From Xylogone sp. PMI_703 (lineage: Eukaryota > Ascomycota > Leotiomycetes), in assembly GCA_021399445.1 (NCBI GenBank), contig JAJTUQ010000003.1, forward strand, positions 2,418,001-2,482,000: a DNA stretch of 64,000 bases. Reading direction: 5' to 3'. Position 1 is the stretch's first letter; every line of letters begins with the position of its first letter. Positions 10,842 to 24,009 of this stretch are shown here, piece by piece. The notes below the pieces were generated by a model that ran no database searches, was not told the origin of the DNA, and saw only the letters and a program-made list of their open reading frames with translations. Both the position numbers and the translations under genes were made by a program.

Positions 10842-13383
10842 CTAGGAAATGGAACCAGGAGAAGAAGAGGCAGGTGGAGAGGACGCAGGAGGAGACAGGA
10901 CGCCAATCTTGATCTCTCCGAATGGCAAAGGCTCCATGCCATCGCCTTTAGGAGCATCTTGCTCAACCCAGACAACATTCTTAGTAGCGAGTGTAAGAAC
11001 ATGGTAGAATGCCTGAGCTGCAACGACGTGACTATGGTCCTCTGGAGTAAAGAGTTCTTCAAAGGAGATGCAGCTCTTTGGACTCCGTTTATACTTATGT
11101 CCACCACTAACGCCCGTGTCAGCGCCAGCACCGTAAAGATCATTGTCGTCGTCATGGAGTGCGGCTTGCGCTTTTTCCTGAATACTGTTCCAGACATAGT
11201 CAAGGAAATTCCCCGCTTCACGATCAAGTGCCAGCTTGATCCATTGAGAAGAAGCAGCAGTTTGTGTATCTACTGCAGCTGCGGGGCTGAATACATCAAA
11301 GTCCTTCATCAATCCACCAGGGGCTGATGTGTCCCTTTTCGATCCCCCAGAGAGGTCTGACGAAAGAAGTGGGAACGGATTGTAAATTATATCACGTCGA
11401 AGGATAGCATCATCATCCTCAGCAAGGACTGCACGATCCTCTTCTTCATCACGGCCATAAGTGATGAGATCAGCAGAGAGTGCAGTTCCACGACCGATAA
11501 GAGGGGAGGCGCTTGGGAGCCTATTTCCATGTTGAGAACCAGGTTGTGAACTTGCTACTCCTCGACCTGCAATGGAAGATGAATGACCACGAGTGTGAGA
11601 GTTGACACTAGCAGAAACATTCCACGGCATGGTGCTAGATGCGTAGTCTTGAAGCGCTGAAGCCTCACCTCGGCCAACCTCAGTATCATCCATGCCCATG
11701 CTCATCATGACTTCGTCGTCGTCATATCCAGTTCCACGTCCAACTTGTTCCTCATCTCGATCTTGACGTTTTCGAACTCGACGAGCCTCACCATCTTCTG
11801 GCTCTTCATCGTCTTCCCCATCACGAGCATGTTTCCCAGTTGCATTGAGAGATCTGCCCAGGATATTCTCCATGAGCTTCTCGCCGGAAAACATGTTTAA
11901 CGGGCTATCGAATTTCTCAGATCCATAGCCACGTCCGACACCATTGATACCATTGCCAAAGACAAACTCGAATGCATTCCTCTTCGCGTGGGCTCTCCGT
12001 TGATTATTGGACTTAACTTCCTTAGCTTTGGTCATATTCTCATCATACCCCTCTTGCCATTCCATGAGCATTCGTTTCGTAACTTGGCACTCCTTATCCA
12101 GAGCAGGACATTTTGGGATCTTTCTCGGGCGTCGACGTTTTGCTGGAGCTTCCGCACTCTCAGATGAGTCCCGGACGAAGGAAGGATCGTATGGTCCATC
12201 CAGAGCCTGAAGTGCTCCAGTCATGAATGGCTCGGCATCTGGAAGCAACTCGATCTCGTCATAATCAACTGGTACATTGATATCGACCTGGTCACCTGGG
12301 CTATGAAAATTTGTGATCTTCTCCTGCTGTTCGCGCCGAGGAAGCAAGACGTCGTCACCAGTGAAAGTTCCCTGACGAAAGTCTCTTTCAGGAGCCAAGA
12401 TCTCATGGAAATTACCCTCAGCATCAAACTCAAACGTCGAGTCATCAAAGAGAATCTGCTCTTCATCTTCGAATAATCCATCAACAACATTCTTCCGAGG
12501 GCAAGAAATATTACTATCACGCTTGTACGCATCGTGGATCGGAAGCTGGTATGTATTCGTACCCACCGCACCACCGATAATACTAGAAGATGGGATATTA
12601 AGTCTCAAGGCAGAGCCATGTGGCGATGGTGTAGAGTTGAGTTGCGTATGAGGAGAGATGGAAAGAATGGAATGTTGGGTGTCGTTTCCGGGAATATCAA
12701 AGGCCAAGAAGCCCAGATTCAAGGCAGGAAGTGCTTGGTCAAGGGCAAAAGCTGGATCGTCTTGAAGGATGAGTTGGTTACGACTAATCGACTGCTTGTT
12801 AGAGTACAGATGGAGAAAGATGAGCCATTTATGACTTACTTGGCTCCAGCATCTTGAATTAACTTGTCATCCCGCGTAGAATTCAGGAGGTTCCGGATGT
12901 GATTCTGAGCAACCTGGGCATCGGCAAGGACGTAGCCGCACTGTTGAGAGTAGACGCGAGATACTCCATAGCTTTTAGATACTGTTAGTCAAAGATGATC
13001 CCTGCTTCAAAGAGAGAGACGGAAGTGAGGAATGGTAATGCAGAGGGAAGATTGTTGCTTACAGAAGATTACTCTGCAGTCTCAACGCCAAGGGAGCATG
13101 AGGTTCAATAATAGTTTGGCACGCCTTGCGGACATCAACCTCGAGGATGGCCTTTCGGTTTAATCTCTTGCTATTGGATTTGGCGCCCAGGGTGGCAACC
13201 AGCCTGCGAGAACCAATTTTTGTCAGTCACTTAGCATATTCGGTGATCTTGAAGAAGCTAGAAAGACTCACCAGACCGTAGAAACACCATACTTCCTACT
13301 CGTCAGGACTATGCAATTATATTTATTAGGGTATTCCTTCGAGCACTATAGTAGATATACTTACTCTCGTAGCTGTAGAACAT
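10842..13383 (-). CDS. rec8: Rec8-type meiotic cohesin kleisin
   Basis: Rec8 is the meiotic alpha-kleisin that closes the cohesin ring between the two SMC heads. Exons are 13365-13383, 13272-13308, 13063-13203, 12840-12971 and 10842-12783, about 756 residues. The N-terminal SMC3-binding domain reads MFYSYEILTSRKYGVSTVWLVATLGAKS, then LNRKAILEVDVRKACQTI and LLYGVSRVYSQQCGYVLADA. The WLVATLG form, rather than the WLAAHWD form of Rad21, points to Rec8. The middle is long, acidic and disordered. The C-terminal winged helix (SFEELFTPEDHSHVVAAQAFYHVLTLATKNVVWVEQD) binds SMC1 in this family. Four introns, two of them within the first 60 codons, are all needed for the N-terminal domain. A few bases upstream of the ATG are enough to see no earlier in-frame start. 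Confidence 0.88.
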
Positions 13384-14316
13384 CTTTGGCTTTATCCCCT
13401 AGAACGACTAGTCACTAGACACTTCGTCTTCTAGTGCCAGTCAAAGAAGTACGAAGTCCCACCTCCTCAGAGAGGGCAGTGGCAGAAATGGAAAGAGTGG
13501 AAGGAATATTTAAGAGAATTAATCGATGAACTAATTAAAATAAATACAGAGTAATAAAGAGTGTAGAGAGGTTTTATGAAAAGAGGAAGGGAAGAAAAGT
13601 GGTGATGGACCAGGTAGTATATGTTCGTTGGTATAGAGGTGTTGAAGAGTTCGCGTCCAAATTTGTCTAATTAGGGGGGAGCGCCAAGGAAGGCTGACCT
13701 ATCTACAAGCTACGAACAGCCTCGGGACTACAATCTCTCGCAATAGGACTCTTCCACTTCCTCAAAATTTTTTGGTTTTTCTTCTCCGTGTAATATCTCA
13801 CCAAATATAGCCTAAAGCTCTTCTAAACATGATTAAATGATAGTTATATGAGTTATCACAGGAAATAGTGAATGAATGAGGGAATTGTCTGAAGGAAAAA
13901 AGATTTATTCTAATGAGTGATAACCTGCTTTTCCACAGAAAATACGCGTGAGAACGCAGTACTCATTGAATTTTCAAAGGTACTAATATATAAGCGGCAC
14001 CCATAAACGCCCAAGACCCATGCTATCAAATCGCTCTAGGAACCTCTTCCATGCAATGCAATTCAGAATGAAAATAAATGCGGGTCCTATTTCCTCTAAA
14101 CATGCTAATAGAAAAAGCAATACCGGAAATCTGATCCTCTATATATGTGATCAGAATCAACTGTAGAAAATGAAGCAACGCTGAGCTATAGCACGGACTT
14201 CCGTATGTACTGGACCAAGCACAGTTTGGGTCCATTTCTAATTCGTAATTCGTAAAAACAAAGCAACTCCAATGGGTAGTGGTCGTCCACCGAGACTTCA
14301 GCAAAAAGGTGCCAGC
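13384..14316. other. Intergenic region upstream of rec8
   Basis: This is the rec8 promoter side and the 3' region of the FLC-like gene. It is AT-rich with a few poly-T runs. No gene or long repeat is recognised. Confidence 0.45.
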
Positions 14317-17226
14317 TCAGGGGTGTGCTACCGGGGCTGAGGCTGAGGCGGCAGTAGATGTTTCGATTTCTGCTTGTGGTGACTCCTCAGCAGTCTCTGG
14401 TGTCGATGAGATTACACTGTTTCTCGAGGTAGTCGTCCCGGGTATTGGGTTGCTAATGGATCTGTTTGCTACATGACTATATCGTTTTGAAGGCGTAGCT
14501 GATCCGTCCATCCTTTCAAAGTCCTGCTGGTGAAGGTTGAAATCTCTGGAAGTCCAGCTTGCACGATAGACACGTGCTCCAAATGGAACATTACCAAAGT
14601 TGGAGTGACTGCTGCGAGCACTTGGCGCCATGCTGATTCTACTTTGACGGTTCTGGGTCGGGTCTTCCGGTAGTGGCACTGGCACTGGCTCTATCCTGTT
14701 ATCTTCGTCCTCATCCTCAATTTTGGGTGCACGATGGATTGTATTGACACTGAAGTAAGGCTCCTTTGGCCCCTCTGGTTCTTGGGCTTCTGGCTCCCGT
14801 TCACGCGGCTGATCAGTTGCTTTTCGCTCGGCATGCTCCAGATATTTCACGCGGAGTGGCTCCATGAATTTCGGTTTAACGACCGGACGGTTTCGGGAAA
14901 CTGAAAGATAACTCGAGATAAAGCCCAAGACCATCAAGATAATCATGGCTACAACCAACAATCCTTGGATGACGATAATGACGACCCCAATTACTGTTGT
15001 TGGAATGCGCGCTACGTTAAACTGAGGAAGGAATGCGATGCAAAGACCAGCTGTCAGTACTTTGCTAATGCTCAGCATGTAAACAGCCAGAGCCATATTC
15101 CTATTGCCTTCAAAGGGACGTATTGCAAAAATCATAATCATTGCCAGAATTTCAACGACAAGGTTGCCATAGACCTGCGTATTCGGGTTTCCCCTAGCGC
15201 CGCCGATAAAGCAGGCCCGGATCACTTGATAGATCACCCAGGGTGCAAAGTACCACCATCGACTTTTGCGGTAGTGCGAAGTTAGCCATCCAAATCGTTT
15301 GAGGAAACCCATATCCTCATGGACATTTTGGGTGTTGGAATCGTGATTGACGTGATCTATGCGGAAGAAAGATACGGATCCTGCGAATGACTTGGACTTG
15401 TCCTTCTCGGCCAACTGACTCTCTCTAACTGTGCCAACCCAGGGTAGAAACTTCATCACCTTCTTGCCCTGAAAGTGGATACGATCTGGGGAAGACTGAT
15501 ACCGCCCAAGTCGCAATCGGGAGTAGCAGGCATAGAAAGAGACGCCGAGCACGGTTAGCAAGAATATCAGGAAGATGACTACCGCAACGGCCGTGATCCC
15601 AGAGTTGCCTCCTAGCGACAACTGGTATAATGCCAAGGTCATAATTGCGAAGAATCCGATCATCATAGAACGAAGAACAATGACACCTATGAAACCGAGC
15701 CAGTGGCTTCGGAAGAACGCGAGACCATCGTTCTTAATCATCTTCATAGCATCGAGACCTTCTAGCGATAATTTGAAGAGGACTACAAGTCCAATAATGA
15801 TGGCTAAAAGGATTAGAAACCACAGCAATCCGACCAGGAAGGCATCTGCTACCGGGATCCCAACTTCAGAAAGTTCACCACCGAAATGGGTCCAGTTACC
15901 CGGTATCGGAAGGCCCTTAGCAACCGGGCCTCCATTCCAATCATATTGTTTTGTCTGGTTGTTTGAAGAAGCGGCACGCTTAGAGAGTCTTTTGAGCATT
16001 TCATGTCCTCTGCGCCACGAATCAGAGTCTCTGTCAATGACCTGAGTTAGAGATATTGACCGTCCGTAAATTTGCTGTAGCAAGCCGCCGTTGTTGTTGA
16101 TCACGCTCGATCCAGCTCCACCTACTTGACTGGAGTTACCCGTTACACCAACGAAATCATCGGCTGTATTGACGATCGACGAGACGGGAATCATTCCGGC
16201 AGACCAGGCAAAATTGCTCCAGAAGGCAGCGCAGACGCTGGGCCAATTTACTGACAGGGCTCCTGTAAAGAATATGGAGTGGAAGACCTCGAAGACTACG
16301 AGCACAGGTAGAGAGTGGCCGTGATGTATCCGTATATGTGGAAGGCTAACTCCATAGATGGCAGTCGCAAAGGATGCAAGTGCCGTCAAGGCAGTGAAGC
16401 CACCAAGCACTCCACCAACGGGGCCCGGATGAGAAAAGCTAGCACCGTTCCTCATGACTGCCTGGAAACAAGCAATCTGAGTTTGAGTGGAGTTGGAGAA
16501 GATTCGGAGGGTAGCAGAACCTTCGAAATCGGGGATTACGAGAGCAATATTCGGAATGCCAGACACATCAGCTTGGGACACAGGAATGATGGCTTCAGCG
16601 AGAATTGGAATCGAAGCGTTCATTGGGCATAGTCTATTCATTGTATTGTTAGGAGCGCAAGAGGCAAACTTGGACAGAACAACGAATACTCACCCTTGCA
16701 TGTTAGTACCACATGGATTGAATGTGAGATCGTATCGATTCTCTCCATCTACACAGCTAGTTAGTATCCCATCCCCGGTCCAATAGCTTGTCCAGATAGA
16801 TTAACACCTACATGCATCGACTTCTATGTTTACTGGATCCCGAATTAGTTTTAAAAAGAAAATCAAACGCAGGAGAAGAGTCCCGCGGAGAGGAAGCTAC
16901 TCACACATTACTGTCTCACTTGCTAGATTCGTCATACCAGCGATATGGAAGAGCACCGTCATATTATCCGCATAATAAGCCGCATCAAAAGCCGTAACAT
17001 TAATCAGACTTTGTCCTCCCATACAATCTCCAAAGTCGCCGGTATAGAGGGCTGGGAATCGACTATCCAACAGCTGCCGCGTAACGCCCTTAGCATCCGT
17101 CCCTGTGATATACACACCTGGAGAAGCAGCTTGTATCGATGTGAAGAGGGAGCCGAAGAGCAACAGTGAGGTAGTCCATGTACTGGCCCATGATGACCGT
17201 TGTGATAAGGAGGGAAACCGAAGCAT
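14317..17226 (-). CDS. FLC/TRP-like multispan membrane protein with ML-like lumenal domain
   Basis: This belongs to the fungal TRP-like/flavin-carrier (FLC) family, linked in yeast to FAD transport into the ER, cell-wall integrity and calcium homeostasis. Exons are 16905-17226, 16812-16832, 16694-16748 and 14317-16633, about 904 residues. A signal peptide (hydrophobic TSLLLFGSLFTSIQA) leads into the ML-like domain, with FPALYTGDFGDCMGGQSLINVTAFDAAYYADNMTVLFHIAG split across motifs, then GENRYDLTFNPCG and LCPMNASIPI. About nine transmembrane helices follow from roughly residue 230 to 700, including FVWS-like LSVNWPSVCAAFWSNFAWSAGMI and a final YLSVSR boundary. The long C-terminal tail is acidic, Ser/Pro-rich and probably cytosolic. 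The second exon is only 21 bases long. A 4.3 kb gene-free stretch lies upstream. Confidence 0.87.
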
Positions 17227-20200
17227 GGTGGTGGTTGAGGTGGTGGAAACCTAAGGGGGAAGGGGTGATGTTGAACTGGTTGGAAGGTCCAGTCGAGGGA
17301 GGTTCAACGGATCAAGAGCCCGCCGAGCAACGCGAGCTGCGCTGTCGACGTGGAAGGTAATTGTGGTGGTTTGGTGATTGTATTTCTTTTTGGGTGGTTT
17401 ATGAAATAAAGTTTAGGAGTATCTGGGGATTAGTTGGGTCCTCGTACTCGTCACGGCCAGGTGGGCATCAGGATACCCTTGGAGCAAGGAGAGTTGATTC
17501 ACAGGCGAGAACTTCCTGAGTTTGCCCGCTTCCTCAACCCAGAACCAGCTTGCTGTTGAGTTACTGTGGAGGCCACGATGCTACCAAAAGAGAGGAGAGG
17601 TTTACTTTTGAGGTTGGGAAGCAAAACCCCAAGCTTCGGAAACAGTTGTGCCGGGGCAGGGCAAGTCCTGGCGCTGACGACAACCCCAGATAATCTGGAA
17701 TCACTGGTAGTTATTTTTTCTTACCGCGAGAGGAGCGGCTGGCAATGACGGTACAACGGTAGCATGACTCCCGGATTAGTCGGACAAAGGGCCCTGTTGG
17801 AGAGGGGAAGGGAGAAGGATCCGTGGATCGCGGCAATGTTAGGTAGATCTCTTTGAAAGGGTCAACTGGGGATCTAGAGGCGTGGAAGGAGCGTTGGAAA
17901 AGAAAGTTGGACGTAGCACCCAAGTAGGTGCATCTTGAAGGAGAGGATTATTCAGTCAGGTCTTGGAAGTGGCTTCTTTTGGGCTCAAGCGTATGGGTGC
18001 AAGCGCTAATATTAACCCTTGAAGCAGGGCCCGTCGCTGTGCATCCACCTGTGCAAGCGCGCTAGACCTCCCTTCTCCGGGAGCGTCGATTCTGCTGCCC
18101 TTGCGTCGACAGCCCCAACAACCCAAATGCTCCTTCCAAGGCGAAGAAGGAGGGGGATAGCGGCGCCTACGTCAGAATGCGAGACACACAGCAGCTTCTC
18201 GCTGGTCCTCTATTCTTGCATTCTTGTCATGCTTGGAATAAGCGCCAATGGAGCAAAAGAAGAGAGAAAGGAGATACGAGTAGGAGCAATTGAGTTCTTT
18301 GGCGGCAAATGATGCTCGAATCGCGTGAGGGCGTCAGCAAAACACAACTCACTTGGCGCAAGAAGGATTATACGACGGACATAACCAAACTGATACAGTG
18401 CTTTGGAACAAACGAGGGTTGACAAAGGGTGCCAAAGGGTGCAGCAATTCTTCTATCAGTGGCTTCCACTAGGCCTTCAATGGGCTGCACTTTGTTCCCG
18501 CACCTGAGCAAAGAGGCTGGTGATCGAGGTGGTCTAGAAGCACTGCTCTCTAGCGATCAGGGTCTGCTGTGGAAAAAAATCCAGCAGTAATCCAGCAATA
18601 CCAAGGCTGGTCCATATCTATCTATCACACTCACTACTCACTCATTATTCACCCTATCCGCCTACCCACGCAAATACACCCATGCACCACACACCACTTT
18701 GTGATGGATGATTATTCCTGCGCAGAATAATGTCGTGCCAGGAGGGAAGCCGCAAGACGCTTAGTGTTGCCCTTATACGGAGATGCCCTGGGATATCCGT
18801 CAGACCCGAGCAATGCAGGTAATCTAGTTTGCAGGCAAGCAGTGCTGCTGCTGATGCTGCTGTTGTGCAATCGGATTGCATGCTGGTGGCGGTGGGGGGA
18901 GGGGGGAATAATGGGAAAGTGCACAATGTACGATACGATGTTTCTGTGGTACAAGCCCGTTCTACCGTTCTACCGTCAAAGTTACCGCACTGTTGTGTAC
19001 GTACGCACCTGCCAAGAAGGGCCAAAGTGGCTAGCGGCCGGCCTTCCGGTGTTTTTGGGGGACATGGACGAATCACCAGCATCCATCAGAGGATGGGCCT
19101 ACGTTGGTTGACTGCTTGGTGGTTGATGGATTGACTGGTGGACTTTTCAGCGGCAGCGGCCCAGCGATCGAGATCATATTTTGCTTCAAAGTTAGTTGAA
19201 TTCATATAGGAATACTTCAGAATCATGCACACAACAACTCTAGATGACAGTAGAAGGTGGGATGCTTCTGCCGTGATGCAATGCAGCCTGGAAGAAGGTG
19301 CACGCGACGGTAGCAGTACAGCACAGCCCAGCACAGGACCGTACAGGACCGGTAGAGCAAAGCTGTGAACGCTGGTCTTGGCACGGCCTTATCGCTTATG
19401 GAGGGACATCGCCTGCGCTGGACATGGATTATGGAAGCGCTTGGCATGGGCGCGGATAGATCTTGGGGTCCATGGGTACGTGTCGCCCAGCCACTTTCTT
19501 TCTCGATGCAGTAATTCAATATTGCTCTCTTGACTGCATTCGTACAGTGCTTCATTCATAAGTACTGACTTTGCTACGGAGTGCTTATTACTATCCTTTC
19601 TCAGAACACCCAAGAATGCAGCGCCAGCAGCGTGTTAGTCAACCGTGGTGGTCTTGGAATCATTTGCCCAGCGCCGCTCCACGTGTTGGCTAGCAGAGCC
19701 ATAGAATCTGTACTGTACAGTACTCAACTCACCGCTTCAATCTTTGCCCTCGCCACACCCCGCCCGTCCAGGCCGGATCAATATGGTAATACTCCGTACT
19801 ACAAACGAGCTTCTCTTTTGCCGTCTCCTTGCTCTTCTCTCCCTTTTCAATATGGAGGAACTCCCAGAATCAGACGAATTGGTGGCTCTTGGTCTCGAAT
19901 AAGGTGATGATCCAATCTTAACCGGTGGAGGCGAGTTCCACCATGCAACGCAGCAATATTGCACTGGGCCGCCGTAATGGAGAATGTTTTACAGGTACCG
20001 TAACCCAAACTACCGTACCGACATTACCTTTCTTAGCGATGCCCTCTTCTGGCGCCTTTCAGTGGGTTATTTTCCCACGGGCTGCCTCAGGTGCTCTGAA
20101 TTGTGGCCGCGCGTCAAAGCCGAGAGACTCGGCGAGGAAGAGTCCCTGTAGTCTACTGCAACACTGTACAGTAACATTGCACCACCACAACACCACCATA

Positions 20201-21549
20201 CGGAGGTACAGTACAGTATTGGATATTGGCTTCAATTCGGAGTACTCCCGCCCCTTTCTTTTGCTCAGTACATCAGATGCCGAGAGAGATCCGCACGAAT
20301 AGCATTGTATTGTTGCATATAACGTACAATACCTTCCATATACTGTATGTAAGGTACACCGCGTAGCCTTTCACGACAAGCCCGTATTATTCATTGGGTG
20401 TGAATGTACAAGTACCTACAGTATTTGCTGTGCAGATACTTTCATGCAACAAGCTAGCGTAGGTGAGAAGCGACTGTGTTTTAGAATTCCCCATCAAACC
20501 CTCTCAGCCACTCGTTTCCCACCCGTCGCGACAACTCTCATACAACAATTGTAACTTCTTTTTTGACTTTGCCCCGCCCAAGTCATTCACTCAGTAATAA
20601 TCACCTCTAACAAAAGGGTTCACTAAAATCCCATTCTATAATCATGTGGCAACCTGGCCAACTTTCTCTTCGGAATGTTTCACAATTTATTCACGGCGAT
20701 GACTCGGCATCGTGCTATTTGTTCCTCGAACATCTGGTAGGAAGAACCTAGTCTCCTTATTATTGTAGAAGAATGAGATCATAAAAGTTACAAAGGTTTT
20801 TTTATGAGCCGCCCTGCATTCTACATGGGGAGATACTGGTATAGTAAGAGAGGGGTTTAGAGCCGGTGATGCTTCAGTGATTGCCCCCATAAACGGGCAC
20901 GTAAGTTGTTGGTGATATCACCACCACTCAGTCTCAGTTCTACAACCGTGGAGTCACTCTAGTTTTGCTATGTAATGAGATCAAGGTTGTGTCTTAGTCC
21001 TTGTTTATCTTGATCTTCGTGTGTAATCATTGAACTGGCTTGTAGATTTTCTATTTAAAAGGCTTTCTTTTTCTTCTTTCGTTTGGAGAGTTCATTCTTA
21101 GACTACTTCTGTTGCAGTAAACGGAAATATATGAAATAGTAAAGCAGTTCCAACATCTCTGTGCCTTTTCTTTTGATATTTCCTTTTCTTTCTATGGCTT
21201 ACTGGCTGTGATATGCTTCTCTGATCTCACCTACACCAAAACACGTATATCACCTGTCAGGTCTGATTATGAGGCAAATGTTTTATCCAAGGTTTTTGTT
21301 TTTTCGATACTCAGATATTCCAAAATCTATCCTCTAGATTTTCTCTACATCGTCCGCAGATTCTATGCGTATTCTAGTCATCATTCGTAATAAATCATAG
21401 ATAGATCGTTTCCCTGGCCTCGTCATACTTCCTGGTATGGTACTGTCATCATATCTATTCGATATACTTCATCCCAGCTACCAGGGCTCATATGATATAT
21501 ATGCCCCAGTATAAGACATCAAAAATGTCTGTAATTCCTTTTCCCCCCT
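17227..21549. other. 4.3 kb gene-free stretch upstream of the FLC-like gene
   Basis: No open frame here shows family features or a plausible exon chain. Frames lie on both strands and overlap, as expected of less AT-rich non-coding sequence. The stretch contains repeated GTAC-core palindromes at 19710-19723 and 20206-20214, and related shorter forms near 18960, 19000, 19342, 20011 and 20330. The right third (20500-21540) is AT-rich and lies beyond the 3' end of the ankyrin-BTB gene. It may be an extended promoter, a long untranslated leader or a non-coding transcript. Confidence 0.5.
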
Positions 21550-23626
21550 CTAAGCATCCAACTTCAACTTATCAAGCAGCACATCGATCTTCTGAAGAAG
21601 AACCTGGTAATTGATTGCATCCGCTGCAAACTCATCGCCGGCGATTTCACCATCAAGAGTTCTGATTTCACCGTTGAGAAACGGATTGGATGCGGGGTCT
21701 GAAACCGCAGCATCGTTGCTTTTGTTTGTCTCGTGCAGGCTTACGTCAATGGCTTCGTCGGAATGCAGCTGGTTTGCATCTGCAGCTTTGAGGGCAATTT
21801 CTCCTGCAGCCTCCGCGATAATCTCTCCGTTCTCATCCATCATATCTTCCAGACCTGAGTCCTCAAATCGAAGACGGAATCTCTCTGAGAGATAGTACCG
21901 GATACTACCGACATATTAGTATTTATTGCTTATTTCACCAACTGAGTTTTGAACTCACTCGTCAAGAAGCTCAATTGTATCCGTCTCTTGTCTCTTCTCG
22001 ATTCTGGAAGCACTTTCCTTGATCAACTCCTCAAATTCAGGTTCGTCGATGTAATCCTCGAGTCGGTAAGCCAGGTATCTCGCACTGAATTCCTCTAGAC
22101 GCTGCACTCTGGTTATCCATCCGGCCCTGATCACATCATACACGTTAATTGGTTCCTCTTCTAGTTCATTGCCAGCCTCAACGTGGGTCCGATCGACGAG
22201 TGCATTGCTAGAACCACTACCCAGAGTACTTATGACAACTGCGGCTTTATTCTTAAGTTTCTCAATGAATAGCATATCTGCGGCAAAGAGGACATCGATA
22301 GCAAGCTCTAGAGGCATGTCGGCCTTCTCGGTGTATAAGAAGTTCAACACAATCTCAAGGACCGCCGGTGAGCAATCCACGTTAACGATCTGCAAGTATT
22401 CTGTTTCTTGCGCTTCTTGGAACTCAGAAGCAAACATCGTTTGGAAGTACTCTGATCTCAGTAACATCGCACGATGAACCGGATATAGTACCGATTTTCG
22501 AGGTTTTCGACTCCTTGATGGTGACCGAGAGGAAATAAAGGGCCCGATTGGAATTCCATTCAAGGGTCCTTCCGTCTGCCGAACCTTTGGTGTTTGCTGC
22601 CCAGAGGCCAGCTCTTCATCTTCATTATCTTCATTTTCATCAGCCCGGAGAAGTACATCAGCAAAAATTCCGTTATCTCGACTCCACTTCACATCTTGCG
22701 CTTTAGTCGTCTCAACCTCAAGCTTGTGTTTCAATACGTTATCTCGGTACCACTCTTCGATTTGGTTGCGGCCTCGTGTAACCTCGTCTTGATGTCGCTG
22801 TCTTGCTAAGCGTCTATCATTTCCTGCCAATATTGCTTCCCATAACGACTCTATTTCTAAATCTTTGCTTATCTTATCGATACCTTTAAACACTTCTTCC
22901 TCAGTAACCCCACTCTTTGCATTTAATCCAAGATCCGGAGGTATATCATCCAAGTAAAGATATCTTAATCCTATCTTAAACGCTTCTGGCGGTATAGTGG
23001 GCGAAAGCCGCCAAGTCGTGGTCTCTGGAGCGGAGGCTAGTTTCTTTTTAAAATAAGGAGATCGCGCAGATAATACAAATTTGTGTAAATTCCATTGCTC
23101 TGATGCCGCGGTAAGAGAAATATCTGCTGTCTTAGGCGTTTGTCGTGTGAGCAAAGTTGTAATATGCGAGGCAAGAGGCTGGAGCGGGTCGGTGCTTTTC
23201 GAGTAGTCGTATTGGAGAAGCAGATTTCGAATTCGATCATTTAAGGCATTATATAAACATCTCTCCCCCTGAAAGGTATCTCGTTCACACAAAGCACCTG
23301 ATTCAAGTAAAAGTTGCACAACTTCATAGTGGCCGCAAAGGCTTGCCTGTGTAAAGTTAGCAAGTCTGCGCCTGGAGGGGTATCTGCGCCTCATGCTTGC
23401 TCACCAATATCAAGGGCGTATAGTCAAACAGATCTCTAGCATTTATATTAACACCCGTTATGATAGCTTCTTGACATCCCTTCAAATCCCCACTTCGGCA
23501 TGCATCGCAAAGCTTCTTGAACTGTTCACTGGTATCTAACGGGCTATCATCTCTCAAAACCCCATCCCGAATAAGTTGATGCTCATCCTTCAGCTGGATC
23601 TCGAGCTCATCCTTTCGAATAACCAT
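21550..23626 (-). CDS. Ankyrin-repeat, double BTB/POZ protein (ABTB1/Btb3-like)
   Basis: This is a likely substrate adaptor for cullin-3 ubiquitin ligase, judged from domain content. Exons are 23405-23626, 21959-23346 and 21550-21904, about 654 residues. The start is the ATG at 23626. Two ankyrin repeats lie at residues 30-105 (FKKLCDACRSGDLKGCQEAI, then DLFDYTPLILASLCGHYEVVQLLLESGA across the first intron). A first BTB domain (HKFVLSARSPYFKKKL, then FKIGLRYLYLDD) and a second one (FADVLLRADE, then VHRAMLLRSEYFQTMFASEFQEA, then LEIVLNFLYTEKAD) follow. A C-terminal helical region continues through the second intron (DDIRYYLSERFRLRFEDSGLED). The domain order matches animal ABTB1 and fission-yeast Btb3. 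The gene is divergent from nimA across 383 bases. The final acidic, leucine-rich segment may be a coiled coil. Confidence 0.85.
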
Positions 23627-24009
23627 GACTAGTCTCAGCACCTGGCCTGACTGCAGCTAAGAATATATATGACAAAACAGTTAAGAAATACTGAGAAATT
23701 ACTTGCTTTGCGGCAAAAGTAATGGTGTGTGGCAATCAACGTTATCGATTAGCTTTGGTTAGCTAATCCCTGCAAAAATGGCGTGGGAAGAATCCGGGGT
23801 GTTGGTTGCTGTGTCAACACACTTTCACCCTTCTACCATGTTTACCATATTTCACTCGTCCCACACCCAGTTTCCTTTAACACCAAGAACGACAGCCAAC
23901 GACCAGCACCGACAATAACAAGCCATACAATTTGAATGGACTTGTATAATTCGACAGTTCCAAAATTAAGTCAACAATATCACGGTAAGAAAAAAGGACA
24001 TTTGAAAAA
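23627..24009. promoter_or_regulatory. Shared divergent promoter, ankyrin-BTB gene and nimA
   Basis: These 383 bases separate the two start codons, so both promoters and both leaders must fit here. No clear TATA box is seen. Coordinated expression of a BTB adaptor and a cell-cycle kinase would be possible from this layout, but is not shown. Confidence 0.45.
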
